64,000 bases of DNA, from the NCBI GenBank assembly GCA_024803745.1, contig JANJXV010000130.1:2616418-2680417 (forward strand), read 5' to 3'. Position numbers and translations under genes: made by a program. Of the stretch, positions 1 through 11,047 are shown in pieces. Each line of letters starts with the position of its first letter. Positions within the stretch are counted from its first letter, which is position 1. Under the pieces are notes generated by a model, which saw nothing but the letters and a program-made list of their open reading frames with translations, was not told the DNA's origin and ran no database searches. This stretch comes from Megascapheus bottae. Lineage: Eukaryota; Chordata; Mammalia; Rodentia; Geomyidae.

Positions 1-28
1 TCTGAGCTTTTTTCTTTCTTTTTTTTTC

Positions 29-192
29 CCCTCAAGGCTTTCACTCTACCACTTGAGCCACACTGACACTTCCGTTTTTTTTCTGAGTGGTTTATTACAG
101 CTAAGAGTCTCACAGACTTTCTGTCCCCAGGCTGGCTTTGAACCACAATACTCAGATCTCAACCCCCCTCAATAGGTAAGATGGCAGGCTGA
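29..192 (-). mobile_element. Composite 7SL-like/Geo-type SINE, antisense
   Basis: Read on the minus strand, the element has a 7SL/B1-like head (an ...aatactcagatctcaac... complement of the 'gagatctgag' box), the 'gagactcttagctgtaataaacc' type linker and a tail with the complement of 'ggctcaagtggtagagtg'. The same order of blocks recurs at 7910, 10440, 18005, 24505, 39190, 46970 and 55200, which defines a dispersed family. It is diverged and has lost part of its Geo half. A T-rich stretch at the left edge (4-28) would be the A-tail. Confidence 0.6.
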
Positions 193-895
193 GAGCAGAT
201 GGATATTATGTTACCGATGACAGATGCTAATTTACACCCCACTCTCGGCCCCCAGGCCCCCAATGCAATGCCTAGCAAGAGGTTTGGCACTCGGTAAACT
301 TACACCAGCAAGAACAGCATTGCCCTGGGAACCTTCGTGAATTCTCCAACCCTTTCCTAGACTGAAGCCAGATTAAGATGCCAGTCATCTCTTACGTCAA
401 ACCAGTAGTAGGCTGGAGAATTTCACATCCTACTCTTTATTTATCTGACACAGGTAATTCTCAGCCCCCAAAACTTAGGACCTTGGATGCACACAGTTCC
501 ACAACACCTGACTTGGGAACACGAGATGAGTAATACAGAAATGAATCTCCAGGCCCAGTTCAGTAAATAGGACTCTCCATTTCCTGACAACACACAACAA
601 AACACCCTTTGCCTTCTGCTGAGTCCCATCTCCTAGGAAACATCATAATAGGCTTAGCAAAAGCCAGGAAGATCTTAGGAGACCGGCTGTTCACTCTGCA
701 ACAGGGCTGCACTTAAGTGTTCTATTCAAGAAGCACACATTGGGTTGGCCTCCACATTAACCTGCTAGGAATGAAGACACACGTCAGAAACAGGTGGGAG
801 AGAGGCAGAACTCAGAGCCTGGAAGGCAAAGAGAACTCTGTGAGTCAATGCTCTAATTAGGAACTTGTATGTTCTGCTTTCCCTGCAAGCAGGAA
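193..895. other. No gene or recognisable repeat
   Basis: Moderate-GC sequence with only short open frames. I see no repeat family, RNA gene or regulatory site that I can name. Confidence 0.4.
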
Positions 896-911
896 TACAC
901 ACACACACACA

Positions 912-957
<46 letters not shown>
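896..957. repeat. (CA)n microsatellite
   Basis: About 30 AC dinucleotides with one G interruption near the left end. Open frames reading through it (poly-Val/Cys) are artefacts of the repeat. Confidence 0.97.
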
Positions 958-959
<2 letters not shown>

Positions 960-1069
960 TTCCATGTACGTTGTGGCTCCTTTAGACAATTAGGGAAATG
1001 ATAAGGACCTTCCATTTTGTCTATCATTTAAAATCATGATAAACGATCCAGTAGGGTTTTTCTTTTCTT

Positions 1070-1258
1070 TTTTTTCCAGTCCTTGGGCTTGAACTCAGGG
1101 CCTGAGTACTGTCCTTGGACTTTCTCAAGGCTAGCATTCTACCACTTGAGCCACAGCACCATTTCTGGCTTTTTCTATGTAGGTGGTACCAAGGAATCGA
1201 ACCTGGGTCTCTGTGCATAATAGCCAAATACTCTACAACTAGGTCACACTCCCAGCCC
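1070..1258 (-). mobile_element. IDL-Geo type dimeric SINE, antisense
   Basis: Reading the minus strand, the left monomer is ID-like: it begins with the complement of 'cccagccc', and an A/B-box tRNA-Ala-like region ends in 'ttcgattccttggtacc'. A Geo monomer follows with 'ggctcaagtggtagaatg', 'ccttgagaaag', 'cagtactcaggccctgag' and 'ctggaa', then an A-rich tail (plus-strand poly-T at about 1060-1075). This dimer architecture is the one described for geomyoid rodents. Other near-complete copies are at 28203 and 37245. Confidence 0.82.
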
Positions 1259-1740
1259 TTGTCCCTCCCAGCCCTCTTTCTTTTTTTTTTAAATGCACAT
1301 TTGTAAAAGAAACTTGGGCTACATCTAATCTAACCATGCCCACTTCTGGGAAAACTTCCACCCCCACCATAAATATATCCCTGTGTCTGTGACAACATTG
1401 AGGCCAAATGAGTCACTTGAAAAACCTGAGAAGGGTATTCCATGTTCCAAAGACAAGCAAAAATAATAATAATAACAACAACAAACCTAATTAAGTCCAG
1501 AAAGGAGTAGAAATGAGTCAGGCGCATGTTCACATTGGAATGAGTAATAAGAGGAGATGATATGGATAAAGGGAAAAGTTAACCAACCACCCCTAAGGGG
1601 TGACATTTTACAGAGGACGCCCCACCTGCATGGGACTCACTGCACACTGTAACACCTCATTTTTTTCCCCATCATTTTCTGAACTTACTGTGTCTCTCTT
1701 GCCTACATTCGTCTTTGTATCTTTTAAGAAGTCCCCTTCT

Positions 1741-2240
1741 AAAATGTAAAGACTTAGAAAAAATCATTATTAAGTGAAGTAAGCCAGACTCAAAGGAACA
1801 TAGGCCCAATAGTCTCCCTCATTTGTCATAATCAGTAGAAACCTTGGGCTCTTCTAGCAGAGATTTACAATAGAACAAAATCTAGAGACATTAGGCCAAA
1901 TAGTATGACACTAAATGTAAAGACCTCCAGGATAAGGAAACAAAAGTCATATTATGAGTGATTGTTGTCCTTAATGTACTATGTTATCTCTCATCTCTTT
2001 TGCCATCCCTTGGTTATCTCATATTGTTACAATATTTCACCTTGTTATCTGATATATTTTATATGTGCTTAATTGGTTATTTGAAATTGGATAGGGAAGG
2101 GGGGAAATCAAGATAAGCGGATGAGGGTAGGAGGGAAATGGGGACCATGTCATGAGAAAGGGTATCAATGTTTGTGAAGTTACACACCTTTTATCTGGTA
2201 AATATAATATAACCCTTCTATTAATCACAATAAAAAAAAG
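1741..2240 (+). mobile_element. L1 3' end (5'-truncated) with intact target-site duplication
   Basis: The insert carries the 3' terminus of L1 ORF2 and the 3' UTR seen repeatedly in this window (blocks 'aagtaagccagactcaaagg', 'ccttgggctcttctag', 'ttgttgtccttaatgtac', the G-rich 'gggaaggggggaaa', and 'aacccttctattaatcaca' before the A-tail). It is bounded by a perfect 15-bp direct repeat, aagaagtccccttct, at 1726-1740 and 2238-2252. This is the expected footprint of target-primed reverse transcription. The element is severely 5'-truncated and non-coding. Confidence 0.92.
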
Positions 2241-2494
2241 AAGTCCCCTTCTATTGTTTGGGATCCAACTCTTCCTCAGATCCTGACTTTACCTTTTTTT
2301 TAACCCAGGGTGTCACTTAAGGAGATGTGATGTCATGTCTAGTGAGTTTGGGGGACTGATGTGGAGTAAGGTTCATCGAAGACGAAGGAGCATAGATGCT
2401 GCACCCAGACAGCAAGAGTGTGCAGGTAGCCTCACAAAGAAGCATCCCTGAGAGAGTCACCTAGCTTCTGGATGCATTGACACACAAACACTGA

Positions 2495-2625
2495 CTAAAG
2501 GGGGAAGAAAATCAGGGAAAATAAAGGGTGATATCGACAAAGAGTCACTGTACTCTTAACCTGACTTACAGAACTGTAACCCCTTTGTACAACTACATAG
2601 TAATAGTAATAATAATAATAGCAAA
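2495..2625 (+). mobile_element. Older L1 3' end fragment
   Basis: A short segment ends with 'gaactgtaacccctttgtac' followed by an A/T-rich tail with TAA repeats. The same ending ('actcctttgtacaactact') closes the older L1 copy at 19.6 kb. The match is short and diverged. Confidence 0.4.
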
Positions 2626-2660
2626 TCATAAATGACATAAAATTCAAAAGAAATACAATA

Positions 2661-2767
2661 TTAGGAAATGAAGGGGAAGAAGAATAGGAAGGGAAGGAAA
2701 AGGAGGAGGAGGAGAAGGAAGAGGAGGAGGAGGAGGAGGAGGAGAAGGAGGAGGAGAAGGAAGAGGT
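2661..2767. repeat. Purine-rich (GGA)n/(GAA)n tract
   Basis: About 105 bp of almost uninterrupted purines on the plus strand, dominated by GGA triplets. Poly-Ser/Leu open frames on the complementary strand are by-products. Confidence 0.93.
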
Positions 2768-3394
2768 GATGGTGGTCGTTGTGGGATAGGGTACATGATT
2801 GCAACCATGTTTCCGAAATGCCATCTGTCTCACCTGCTCTCCTCCGGTGCCATGCCACTGGGTATGAGCTTTGGCGTTGTATGTCTAAACACTACCCAGT
2901 CATCTTTCACTGAGTCAGGCTTTGTTCAGCTGACATAGGATGATGAAGGCCTAGAAACACACAGATAACTGAGAAAATACCCCTCCACCTGGGAGTTCCC
3001 AGCTGAGCAGCAAAGATGAATAATGGAAATCCAATGTAAAGAGTGATTTAACTGAGGCATCTTCACAAGGCTGTATTGGCAGAGAAACAAATTACCTATT
3101 GATTTTCTTATTTTTTTTCTAGGAGGGAAGCTACACCCTCCCTAATCTAAACACTTTTTTCTGGGTGGACATGAGTTCTAGCGTGTGGCTGAGTTCCCAT
3201 TCCCCGAACTGGTGCATTCCTTCAGATGACAATGCGGGGGCCACATCACCACCAGAAAAGAACAGGACTCTGGACGACGGAGGCCCACACAGCGAGTTAC
3301 AGCTGCCTCTGACATCTTAGACTTACAAGACTCTCTGGGAGTCTTAAATTTGTCCAGGAGAAAGAACTCCAGAAGGTAAAATATGATCATGATT

Positions 3395-3925
3395 AACAAC
3401 TTTTTCATAGACTTCACTTTTCAGAACACTTGGAGATTTACAGAAAAATCTGAGAAGACAGAAGAAATGTCCCCACATGCCCTCTTCCTACTACCTCTTA
3501 TTGTTAACATCCTAGATTCCTTTCACACATTTATTACCATACACAAACCAATAATGAGATGGCATTATTAACCCAAGTTCACAGTCCATTCTGCTTTCTT
3601 TGATTTTTTTCAACTGACCTGCCACTTATAATCCTATCCCAGGATATCCTGCTCCCTTAGGCTCCTGTTGGCTGTGACCTGTGACAGGTTCTCCAACTCT
3701 CCTTGTTTCTATTGGCCTTCAAAGGGATCACTGAACCAGAAGTACATGGAAGGAGCTGGTGGCTTCACCCCTCCCTCTCCTGGGCAGTAGTCTCTATGGA
3801 AGGAGTCCTCTCTTCCCCCCTCAATATTCATAGGACCCATTTTTATCGAAATGACTCATGGATATTCACTTTATACTTTACAATATTATCCAACATAACT
3901 TTATTGTTCAAAGGGAACAATGAGC
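3395..3925. mobile_element. Ancient L1M-lineage 3' region
   Basis: Several phrases match an old mammalian L1 3' region: 'tattgttaacatcctag' with the following ACATTTATTACCA block; 'ccttaggctcctgttggctg'; 'ccttgtttctattggcct'; and 'actcatggatattcactt' followed by a TTTATTGTTCAAA block. Order and spacing agree with the repeat. Divergence is high, and I do not assign the strand or subfamily. Confidence 0.6.
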
Positions 3926-3957
3926 CATAAAGAGTTCATTCAGTTCATCTCCTTGTC

Positions 3958-3961
<4 letters not shown>

Positions 3962-4010
<49 letters not shown>
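3962..4010. repeat. (CA)n microsatellite
   Basis: Uninterrupted AC dinucleotide array of about 24 units. Confidence 0.97.
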
Positions 4011-4011
<1 letters not shown>

Positions 4012-5693
4012 CCTTTGGAGGGACCAGAGTGTAAGAATGACGTTTCGCCTATATCCAGTATGTGAGCTCAAGCTGATTGCCTCAGATACCCCCAGTCTTT
4101 AAGTACTGGAAGGAGTACAACCTCATGTGAACCCACTTGCTAAAACACAAATGTTGGAGATATGAAGAAAGACAGATAGACAGAGAAAGAGATGGAAAGA
4201 GGAGAGACAGCAGACTGAAAGAGCTTCTACTGTGCCAAAGTAGTGGCAGCCACTTTATTGTATCATCCAGCTTCTGTCCTTCACACCCTCCCACCCCAAC
4301 TCAAGATGGACAGACAAGAGGAAAAGCTTGAGAAGGAAAAAGCAACAACAATCCACAGGCCAGTTCAGCCAGCCAGCTTAGGCACTGCCTCCTAGCTGGA
4401 AGTTATAGAAAGCCAAGACACAGTACAGACACACTGACATTTTCTGAAGTCTGAAATGGAGAAGGGTGGGGCGGGGTGTTCTATTTGGGAACCTGAGCAT
4501 GTCTCCTCAGATTCCCTTCCATTCGATTGTATACGTTCATTCCACTGGCTGAAGATCAAGCCCCCAGCTCCACACTCTCCCTCCTACAATCTCCAGCACA
4601 GTTCCCTCTGCGTCCCCTTCTGGCCCAGCAAATTACAAAGACAACTTCCAGTAGCAGGTGGCTACTGGACACATGGCTGGGTAAAGTCCAGAGCAGAAAC
4701 AAAAACAGAAACCCAATCTCCTCTGAAAGCTCCACAGTAAACAGAACTCTCATCCAAAGGCGGCCTCCTAGATCCCCAGCAGCCATTGCTAGGCTGATTC
4801 CTCTTCCCCAATAAAGCAGTGCCTGGAATGACAAGGTAAAGGACTGACTTCCTATCCCCATCAGGCTGGGTATCAAACGCCTTCCCTCCTCCAGGTCACC
4901 CCACCTTCCCAAAGGCTCGGCTTGCTCTCCATCGGTTAGAAGACCACAAGGCCTTGCACAATACAATTCAATTTTAGCAATGGTTCCACCTCCACTGAGA
5001 AGTGGGCGGAGTCTCAGTGTGAGGGCAGCCTTTCTTTATGGCCTCCACTTTAGAAAAATGACAACATTATCCTTTAGATTTCTTAAGGAAAGAAAACAGA
5101 GCCAAAGTAGGCTGCAGCATCCAGCTGGGGTCTAAGACCTTGTTCATAATACCCGAGAAACTTCAAAACCTTACGCAAGGACAATGCCTAGTATAACATG
5201 CCCATTGATAGCGAAGAAGCCCAAGAAAACTAGGCCATGGGTATAAGGAGAGGCAAAAATAGTGATACATGGGCGGAGAGACACACATCCGAGAGCTTTT
5301 CCTTCCTACTTTAAGAACAGAATTGAATGGGAGCGGTGGCTTTCAGTGGGACGTCAAAACTGCCTCACAACTCTGGCAGGAGCTAACTTTGTTTTCTAAA
5401 TTTAAAGACATTGCAGTTTCTATAATTCGTCTCCAATGAAACTATACTTTTTTTTCTTTTTTAGTACTGGCATTGTTGCTAACTCACTGTATAGACACAG
5501 TCTTTTTCCAGAATGTTCAGTTTACTCATCTGTAAACTGGGAACACTCTACATAATGCCTGAAAGGTTTGGGTAGGGCTGCTGTGAAAAGCCAAATGATC
5601 CAGGACAAAGCAGAGGCCATTCCTGTCTTCTGAAATGAACAGATACCAGAGAGAATGAAGTTCATGTAGGCATACAATGGAATATAGATTGAG

Positions 5694-5697
<4 letters not shown>
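4011..5697. other. GC-moderate single-copy-looking sequence, no supported gene
   Basis: Overlapping open frames on both strands at 4456-4966 (up to 136 codons) are the longest non-repeat frames here. Their translations match no family I know, and frames on both strands are equally open, which argues against coding. I name no repeat in this interval. Confidence 0.4.
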
Positions 5698-5742
<45 letters not shown>

Positions 5743-5750
5743 GCACGCAC
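5698..5750. repeat. (CA)n/(CGCA)n microsatellite
   Basis: An AC array whose right end becomes ACGC repeats. The poly-Cys/Val frames on the minus strand are artefacts. Confidence 0.97.
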
Positions 5751-6034
5751 AAAATCCCACAGTGACTGACAACTCACAAAGTTTCCAATTCTTCCTGACT
5801 AGCATACTTCCCAGAAAACAGCAGTCATTTCAAAGGCAAAGGGGTAAGGCCATTTTCAAGGTCATCAGTCAAGGTTAAAGAGCATCCTGATCCTTGGGCT
5901 GTATTTCTCTCTCTAACCCTCTCTCTCCCCCTTGGATCATGACTCATTAGCATGAATGTGTCAGAGTGTCTTGTAGCAGGAAAGAAGCAGATCTAAATGA
6001 GTTCTTTTCTAACAGAAGCAGCCATGTATAAAGA

Positions 6035-6135
6035 TGGCACTGATCAATCATTCACTCGATAAAATATCTACTTGAACTGGTCATACGTTATCCTCTAGGC
6101 ACTGAAAATACAACAGTGGGCAAAGACACTCACAG
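6035..6135 (-). mobile_element. L2 LINE relic, antisense 3' end
   Basis: The plus strand reads like the complement of the L2 3' terminus: a 'tcaatcattcactcgataaa' start, then TATCTACTTGAACTGGT, then 'tcctctaggcactgaaaata' and 'caacagtgggcaaag'. This is the ancient end-of-L2 motif with drift. Confidence 0.6.
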
Positions 6136-6136
6136 C

Positions 6137-6395
6137 TATAGGCTGGATGCTGTCACTCATGCCTGTAATTTCCAGGAATGAGTAGATTTTCATGACCTCT
6201 GGGGTGTTGTGATCAGTAAGATTCCCTTTTGAGGACAGCCCAGGCAAAAAAATTGCAAGACCCTAGGTCAACGAACAAACTGGGCATAGTGGCTGATATC
6301 TGCCATTGGGCAGCATAGATAGGAGACTCGCCATCTAATTCAAGGCTGGGCAGAAACATGAGACTCTAGTCATAAAAATTACATTCATACCTGTA
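6137..6395 (+). mobile_element. Diverged B1/7SL-like SINE copies in tandem
   Basis: Two successive blocks begin with 'ggctggatgctgtcactcat'/'gcctgtaat' and with 'actgggcatagtggctgat', followed by 'ttcaaggctgggcagaaaca' and an A-rich tail at about 6394-6404. The phrases correspond to the B1/7SL head and its 'ccagcctgggc' segment. Both copies are old. Confidence 0.55.
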
Positions 6396-7084
6396 AAAAA
6401 AAAGAATCACTTCCAGCTTGGAGAAAAAAGATAAAAACTTTTTAAAGGCAATGATGCCACATTATTACAAGCTTCGGGATGGGGCAGAGGGGACAAGCCC
6501 AAGGTGCTGTGATAATCAGGAAAGGCTCTTCAGTGGTGACTTTGGCCTCTACCCCCACTGGATACTGGCTGATGCTTCGAGCCAAAGGCAATGAGAAAGT
6601 GTTCCAGACATTGCAGGGCATTTATTCCCTGGAAAGACTCAATCCTGCCTTCATTTGAGCCATCATGGTAAAAGGTCAAATCCCATTGTGCACAGGTAGA
6701 GATACAAATGAGGGTCCCTCTCCCGAGCCTCAGCTTTTTCTATTCCAGCCAATGCATCCTGTACATCAGTTCTGCCTCTAAATGACTCCAGTGTTGACTC
6801 AGAAAAAAAAATAAAATAAAATGAAATGAAACTTTCAGAACAGATGTCCCTTCTCCAATCTCTCCAGTTTTCTCAGACATTAAATCAAGGATGATTTTTT
6901 TCTTCCTTTCTTTTTTTTTCCTGTCTCTCCCCACCCCCACAGTGGAGGCAAAAAGAGAGATACAATTGGATGCAGTCTCATCCAAACCAGCAGTGGGGTG
7001 CTGGCTGTCAAAACAACCACCATCCTGGTGGATCTCTGCCCAGTTCTAGGGGTCACTGCAATGGATTGGGTGATTTGACATTTC

Positions 7085-7460
7085 CTCCTAAGATGTGCAT
7101 TTATTTTAAAATCCCCTTATTCCCCTCCTAGCTCCCCCCATGCCCTAAGTTTGCTCTGCGATGAAATCCACTGATGTATTTAGGAAGGAGAGAGGGAACA
7201 GCAGCTCGTTCCACGCAGCAGAAACACGATGGGGACAATTTCCTTCGTTCCCTCTTTGTGTAACAGTGAGGCGGCTATGGAGTTTGTCTTCCCTCACTCC
7301 AATTACCCTGCCAGACAAAGATAGTTTTCTGTAGAAGCGTCCTGAGCATGTAATTTTATTACCTTAGCACTGATTTTAACATAATTCATGTAATTTCTTG
7401 TGCGGAAGCAAAGTTACCTTTCTAAACACCTGGCAAAATGAGAGCTGATGGATTTTTCTT
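7085..7460. other. Repeat-free stretch, candidate conserved non-coding element
   Basis: No recognisable repeat or reading frame. It contains clustered homeodomain-like TAAT/ATTA sites ('catgtaattttattacc', 'cataattcatgtaatttc') in an otherwise balanced sequence. This texture is typical of developmental enhancers. Function is inference only. Confidence 0.3.
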
Positions 7461-7909
7461 AAACTCCCACTAACTCTCCCCTCCCTGTAGAAGTTTCTGC
7501 TAAAAGAAGAAACATGAAGAGGTGCTTTGCTCCTATGGCCTCCCTAGACACAGAAAAGGGCTGGCAGTGCCTTCCTTGCTTGATTTTCTCTGACGCCCCA
7601 TGTCACACACAGCCGTCCTATGAAGGTATAAGAGGCCAAGCCTCCTACACAAGTGACAGCGAGAGTGGGGACACTCATATAGGGCCATCTCATATGCATT
7701 ACTGGGTGCTTAGTAACCTCATCAACATCCCCCACCCCAATCTCTCTACCCATTCAACCCCAAACTCCAATTAACTTTATTTATTATCAAATGAAACAAA
7801 CAGAGAGTTCTATACTTTAGTCCCTCGGGTGGCTCTAGTCTATTCCCAGGACCCAAATAGGAGGCAGAAGAAAAAGTAACTTCATTCTGTGTGTAAATGG
7901 AGTTCATGA

Positions 7910-8132
7910 GCCTGGCACCGGTGTCTCACTCCTAGAAATCTAGCTATTCTGGACTCTGAGATCTGAGGTTCATGGTTTGATGCCAGCCCAGGAAAGACAA
8001 ATACAAGGACTTTTATCTCCAATTAACCATCAAAAAGCTGGAAGGTGGTGTGGCTCAAGTGATACAGTGTCATCACTGAATGAAAAAGCCAAGTAAGAGC
8101 TCAAGGCCCCGACCTTAAGCACAAACACTGGA
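7910..8132 (+). mobile_element. Composite 7SL-like/Geo-type SINE
   Basis: The order is head 'ggtgtctcactcctagaaat', 'gagatctgaggttcatggtt', linker 'ttatctccaattaaccatca', then the Geo-like tail 'gtgtggctcaagtgataca' and 'agagctcaaggccc'. The expected A-tail position is occupied by the GGAA array that follows, so the tail probably seeded it. Confidence 0.75.
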
Positions 8133-8153
8133 AGATAGGCAGACCAGCAAGAC

Positions 8154-8290
8154 AGGAAGGAAGGGAGGGAGGAGGGAGGGAGGGAAGAGGAGAGGAGAGA
8201 GGAGGGGAGGGGAAGGGGAAAGGAAAAGGGAAAGGGAAAGGAAAGGAAAGAGGAAGGGGAAGGAGAAAGGGAAGGAAAGAAAAGAGAAGA
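8154..8290. repeat. (GGAA)n/(GGGA)n purine tract
   Basis: About 135 bp of purines only on the plus strand, with GGAA and GGGA units, directly 3' of a SINE. Confidence 0.95.
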
Positions 8291-8444
8291 ATTCATAGCC
8301 AATCAAAAGTCTCAAAGGAGTGACCTGAGACGATCTAAAAGGTAATTTACCATCATTTCTCTCACAACCACATCCTGCAATTTTCCTCTAGCACCAATAG
8401 TTCCATCTGCACAGCAGAGAGCCATAATTAAACATTCCTTTCTC

Positions 8445-8705
8445 ATTTATTCAGCAAGTGCTTGTAGACTGCTCCACACCAAGCCCCAGGGGTCAGCATT
8501 TGGAGGCAGCAACTCCTTTGATTCTCATTACAATGGTGTGGGACAGGGGGCGGGAGCCCATTTCACAGATGACAGCCCAGAGGCCTTGAGTGGAAGCCAA
8601 TGGAGAGCACACGGGAATACAAACTAGGCCATTTACTTCCCTTGTTGGTGAGGGGGTCTTAATTAGAAGATGATAGTGGGAATGTATAGCTCCTGGCTCC
8701 ATCAT
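8445..8705 (-). mobile_element. L2 and MIR relics, antisense
   Basis: The left part ('ctcatttattcagcaagtgc' followed by a CCACACCAAGCCCCAGGGG block) resembles the complement of the L2 terminus. The right part (from about 8510) contains 'cccatttcacagatgacag', 'agaggccttgagtgg' and a later region in the order expected of a reversed MIR. Both are strongly decayed. Confidence 0.5.
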
Positions 8706-9350
8706 TCAGCAGCGGGTAGACTTGGGCAGGTGGCCTGGTGTTTGTCAGTGCCAATCTAGTTAGTTTTAGCAGGGAGTTGGAAATGATTTCTTGTGGAAGA
8801 ATAGCAGTGAGGACAAAACCCCCCACTGGATGTAGCACCCCTGCATCTCCAGTTCCAGAAGTAAGTCACCATGACACTGAGACACAAATGACAAGAGGAT
8901 GAACATCTGATTCTGGGCCACCATCTTGTCTGGCTAGGATGACTGTACCAGCCTCCTGAATAGTCTTTCTGCTTTTTTTCCCCTCATTGCCTGTGGCAGG
9001 TTCTTTGCAAAGATGTCTGTAATTATTCCCGTCTCTGGATCACACCCAGGCTGTGCAGTTTGGCAGTGTCTCCCCTTAGGAAGTAGAGTCTATTTATCCA
9101 CCTCTTGAGTTCAGTTTGGCTTCCATGGTTGCCTTGGCCCAAAAGAATCAAGTAGACATGACAGTGTGCCAATGCTGAGGCCGGGCTTCACGAGCATTCC
9201 TGCATCTCTGCTCTCTGTATGCCCTGCTCAGGTTCAACTCAGTGAGCGCTGAAGAGCTCGTGGCTCAGAACAGAATCAGTGAAGGACTCGGCCAAAGGAA
9301 CAAAGCTAAACCGCCCGACCCCATCCCAGAGGGTTCCATACGTTGGTTCC

Positions 9351-9394
9351 CGACACAGCGCTGCTCAGACATCGACACAGCGCTGCTCAGACAT
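9351..9394. repeat. 22-bp tandem duplication
   Basis: Two perfect, directly adjacent copies of a 22-bp unit starting 'cgacacagcgctgctcag' (9351-9372 and 9373-9394). This is recent local slippage or duplication in single-copy sequence. Confidence 0.97.
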
Positions 9395-9892
9395 GGCAGT
9401 GGGAGAATGAGGGAGGGGGAGATGATTAGACCCATTCATTATTGGAACCCTAAGTTCCTGGCACTATTTGGAGGTGGTAGTGATTAAGTTGACAGTGCCT
9501 GGATGAGGAAGTGCCTGCCTCTGAAGGGTGTTCTGCATGGCCCCTTCCCGTCCCTCTCTCTGCCTCCTGGCTTTCACAAGGTGAGCAATTCTGGGCTCCA
9601 ACACTCAACCCCACCCTGGGCCCTCAGCCATGAAGCCAAGCTATCCCTGACTGAATCCTCTGCAAGTATAAGCAAAAATAAAATGTTTCCTCACCGAAAA
9701 TGGCTCCTTCTGGGTCTTCACCATACTACTGGAAAAGTCTGACTAGCCAGAACACAGAGAACAAAGCAAGAGCAAACAAAGGCAATTATTATTTTTACTG
9801 GCTCGGTTCTGTAGTGGCTTTGGGCTCTCAACCCATAGCTGACCCAATCCTCTCCAAACTCCACAGGCAGCGTGAGAGTTTGTAAATCCTCC

Positions 9893-9968
9893 TATGGATT
9901 TGAGGTGCTTGCCTAGCGTGTGAGGAGACCCACCCTCCCCAGGTTCCATCCCCAGCACCACAAAATAA
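9893..9968 (+). mobile_element. ID-type SINE fragment
   Basis: 'gaggtgcttgcctagcgtgt' is followed by 'ccaggttccatccccagcac' and 'cacaaaataa'. This is the 3' part of a rodent ID (tRNA-Ala derived) element including the B box, with its start eroded. Confidence 0.75.
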
Positions 9969-10439
9969 TACATGAATATGTAGATTAATAACGGTGTATA
10001 CATTTGCATAGATATCTACTGACGAGTTGGAGAGCCTCCCTTCTCTGATTACAGCGCTCTAAGGAGAGCATACTCGTCTTGTTTAGAAGACAATTCAATG
10101 ATGATAACTCACTTTTTGCATGATGGAGCCCTGGGCTACTTTTCTGAGTTCATCACTCAAAAAATCTCCCAACAGCTTGCCATTCTCTGACCACGTTGCC
10201 ATTTCTTTCATCCCTATGCAGGCCCTTAGTATAGCCCTTACTGCATGCTCACTCTCTCTCTCTCCTCCCCCCCTTCTCTGAAGACTCCTTTCCCCTGAGT
10301 GCAAATGGCTGCCTCCTCTTCCTGATTGAAGTCTTGGCTCTGGTGGTCACTCCACAGTGGGTCTCCCAGGTCCCCCATGGTCATAGGCATTGTCTGTACT
10401 CTACTCAATTCATTCTATTAAAATAACAATGCTTATCAG

Positions 10440-10662
10440 AGCTGGGCGTCAGGGGCTCACACCCATAATCCTTACTGCTCAAGAGGCTGAAATCTGAGAA
10501 TCATGGCTCGAAACTAAGTCGGGTCAGAAAAGTCCAAGAGACTCTTATCTTCGATGGAGCGACAAAACACCAGAAGCAGAGCTGTGGCTCAAGTGGTAGA
10601 GTGTCAGTCCTGAACAAAAGAGCAAAGAGAGAGTCCCCAAGTCCTGAGTTCAAGCCCTAGGA
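10440..10662 (+). mobile_element. Composite 7SL-like/Geo-type SINE
   Basis: Head 'gctgggcgtcaggggctcac', 'aagaggctgaaatctgagaa', linker 'agactcttatcttcgatgg', tail 'agctgtggctcaagtggtag' and 'gtcctgagttcaagccctag'. It is well preserved. Its A-tail is replaced by the adjoining CA array. Confidence 0.82.
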
Positions 10663-10674
10663 CACAGACACACA

Positions 10675-10737
<63 letters not shown>
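10663..10737. repeat. (CA)n microsatellite at a SINE tail
   Basis: CA dinucleotides with periodic G interruptions (ACAG units) begin exactly at the 3' end of the preceding SINE. This indicates microsatellite birth from the SINE tail. Confidence 0.95.
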
Positions 10738-10741
<4 letters not shown>

Positions 10742-10969
10742 TATAAATATAACTTCATTGGTATCTGAAAAGATCACTACAGCACCAAATGGAGAAGACA
10801 TTCTCTGAGGACAGGAACTGTATCTCCCATATCCACTACCAGACCCCTAGTATCAGTCCAGGAGCCCACCAACAATTAAGTAATTGATAGGTGACCTCAG
10901 GAAGGCAAGAGGGCCCTTTGGTCCAGACAGATCTCCAATTTTCTAACCCTCTCTCTCCTTCCCCATTTC

Positions 10970-11047
10970 TGTCTCCCTCCCTCAATCCCTCCTTCGCTCC
11001 CTCCCTCCCTCCTTCTCTCTCTCCTTCTCTCACCCACCCCCAAACCC
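10970..11047. repeat. Pyrimidine-rich (CCCT)n tract
   Basis: A CT-only-like run with CCCT and CTCT units. Open frames across it encode only Pro/Ser-rich low complexity. Confidence 0.9.

Noticed and set aside
1070..1258. tRNA gene (A/B-box-like sequence)
   Set aside because: The boxes belong to the ID-like monomer of a SINE. No foldable tRNA cloverleaf is maintained.
4456..4966. Three overlapping 94-136-codon frames
   Set aside because: They are open on both strands in a GC-richer patch with no recognised domain.
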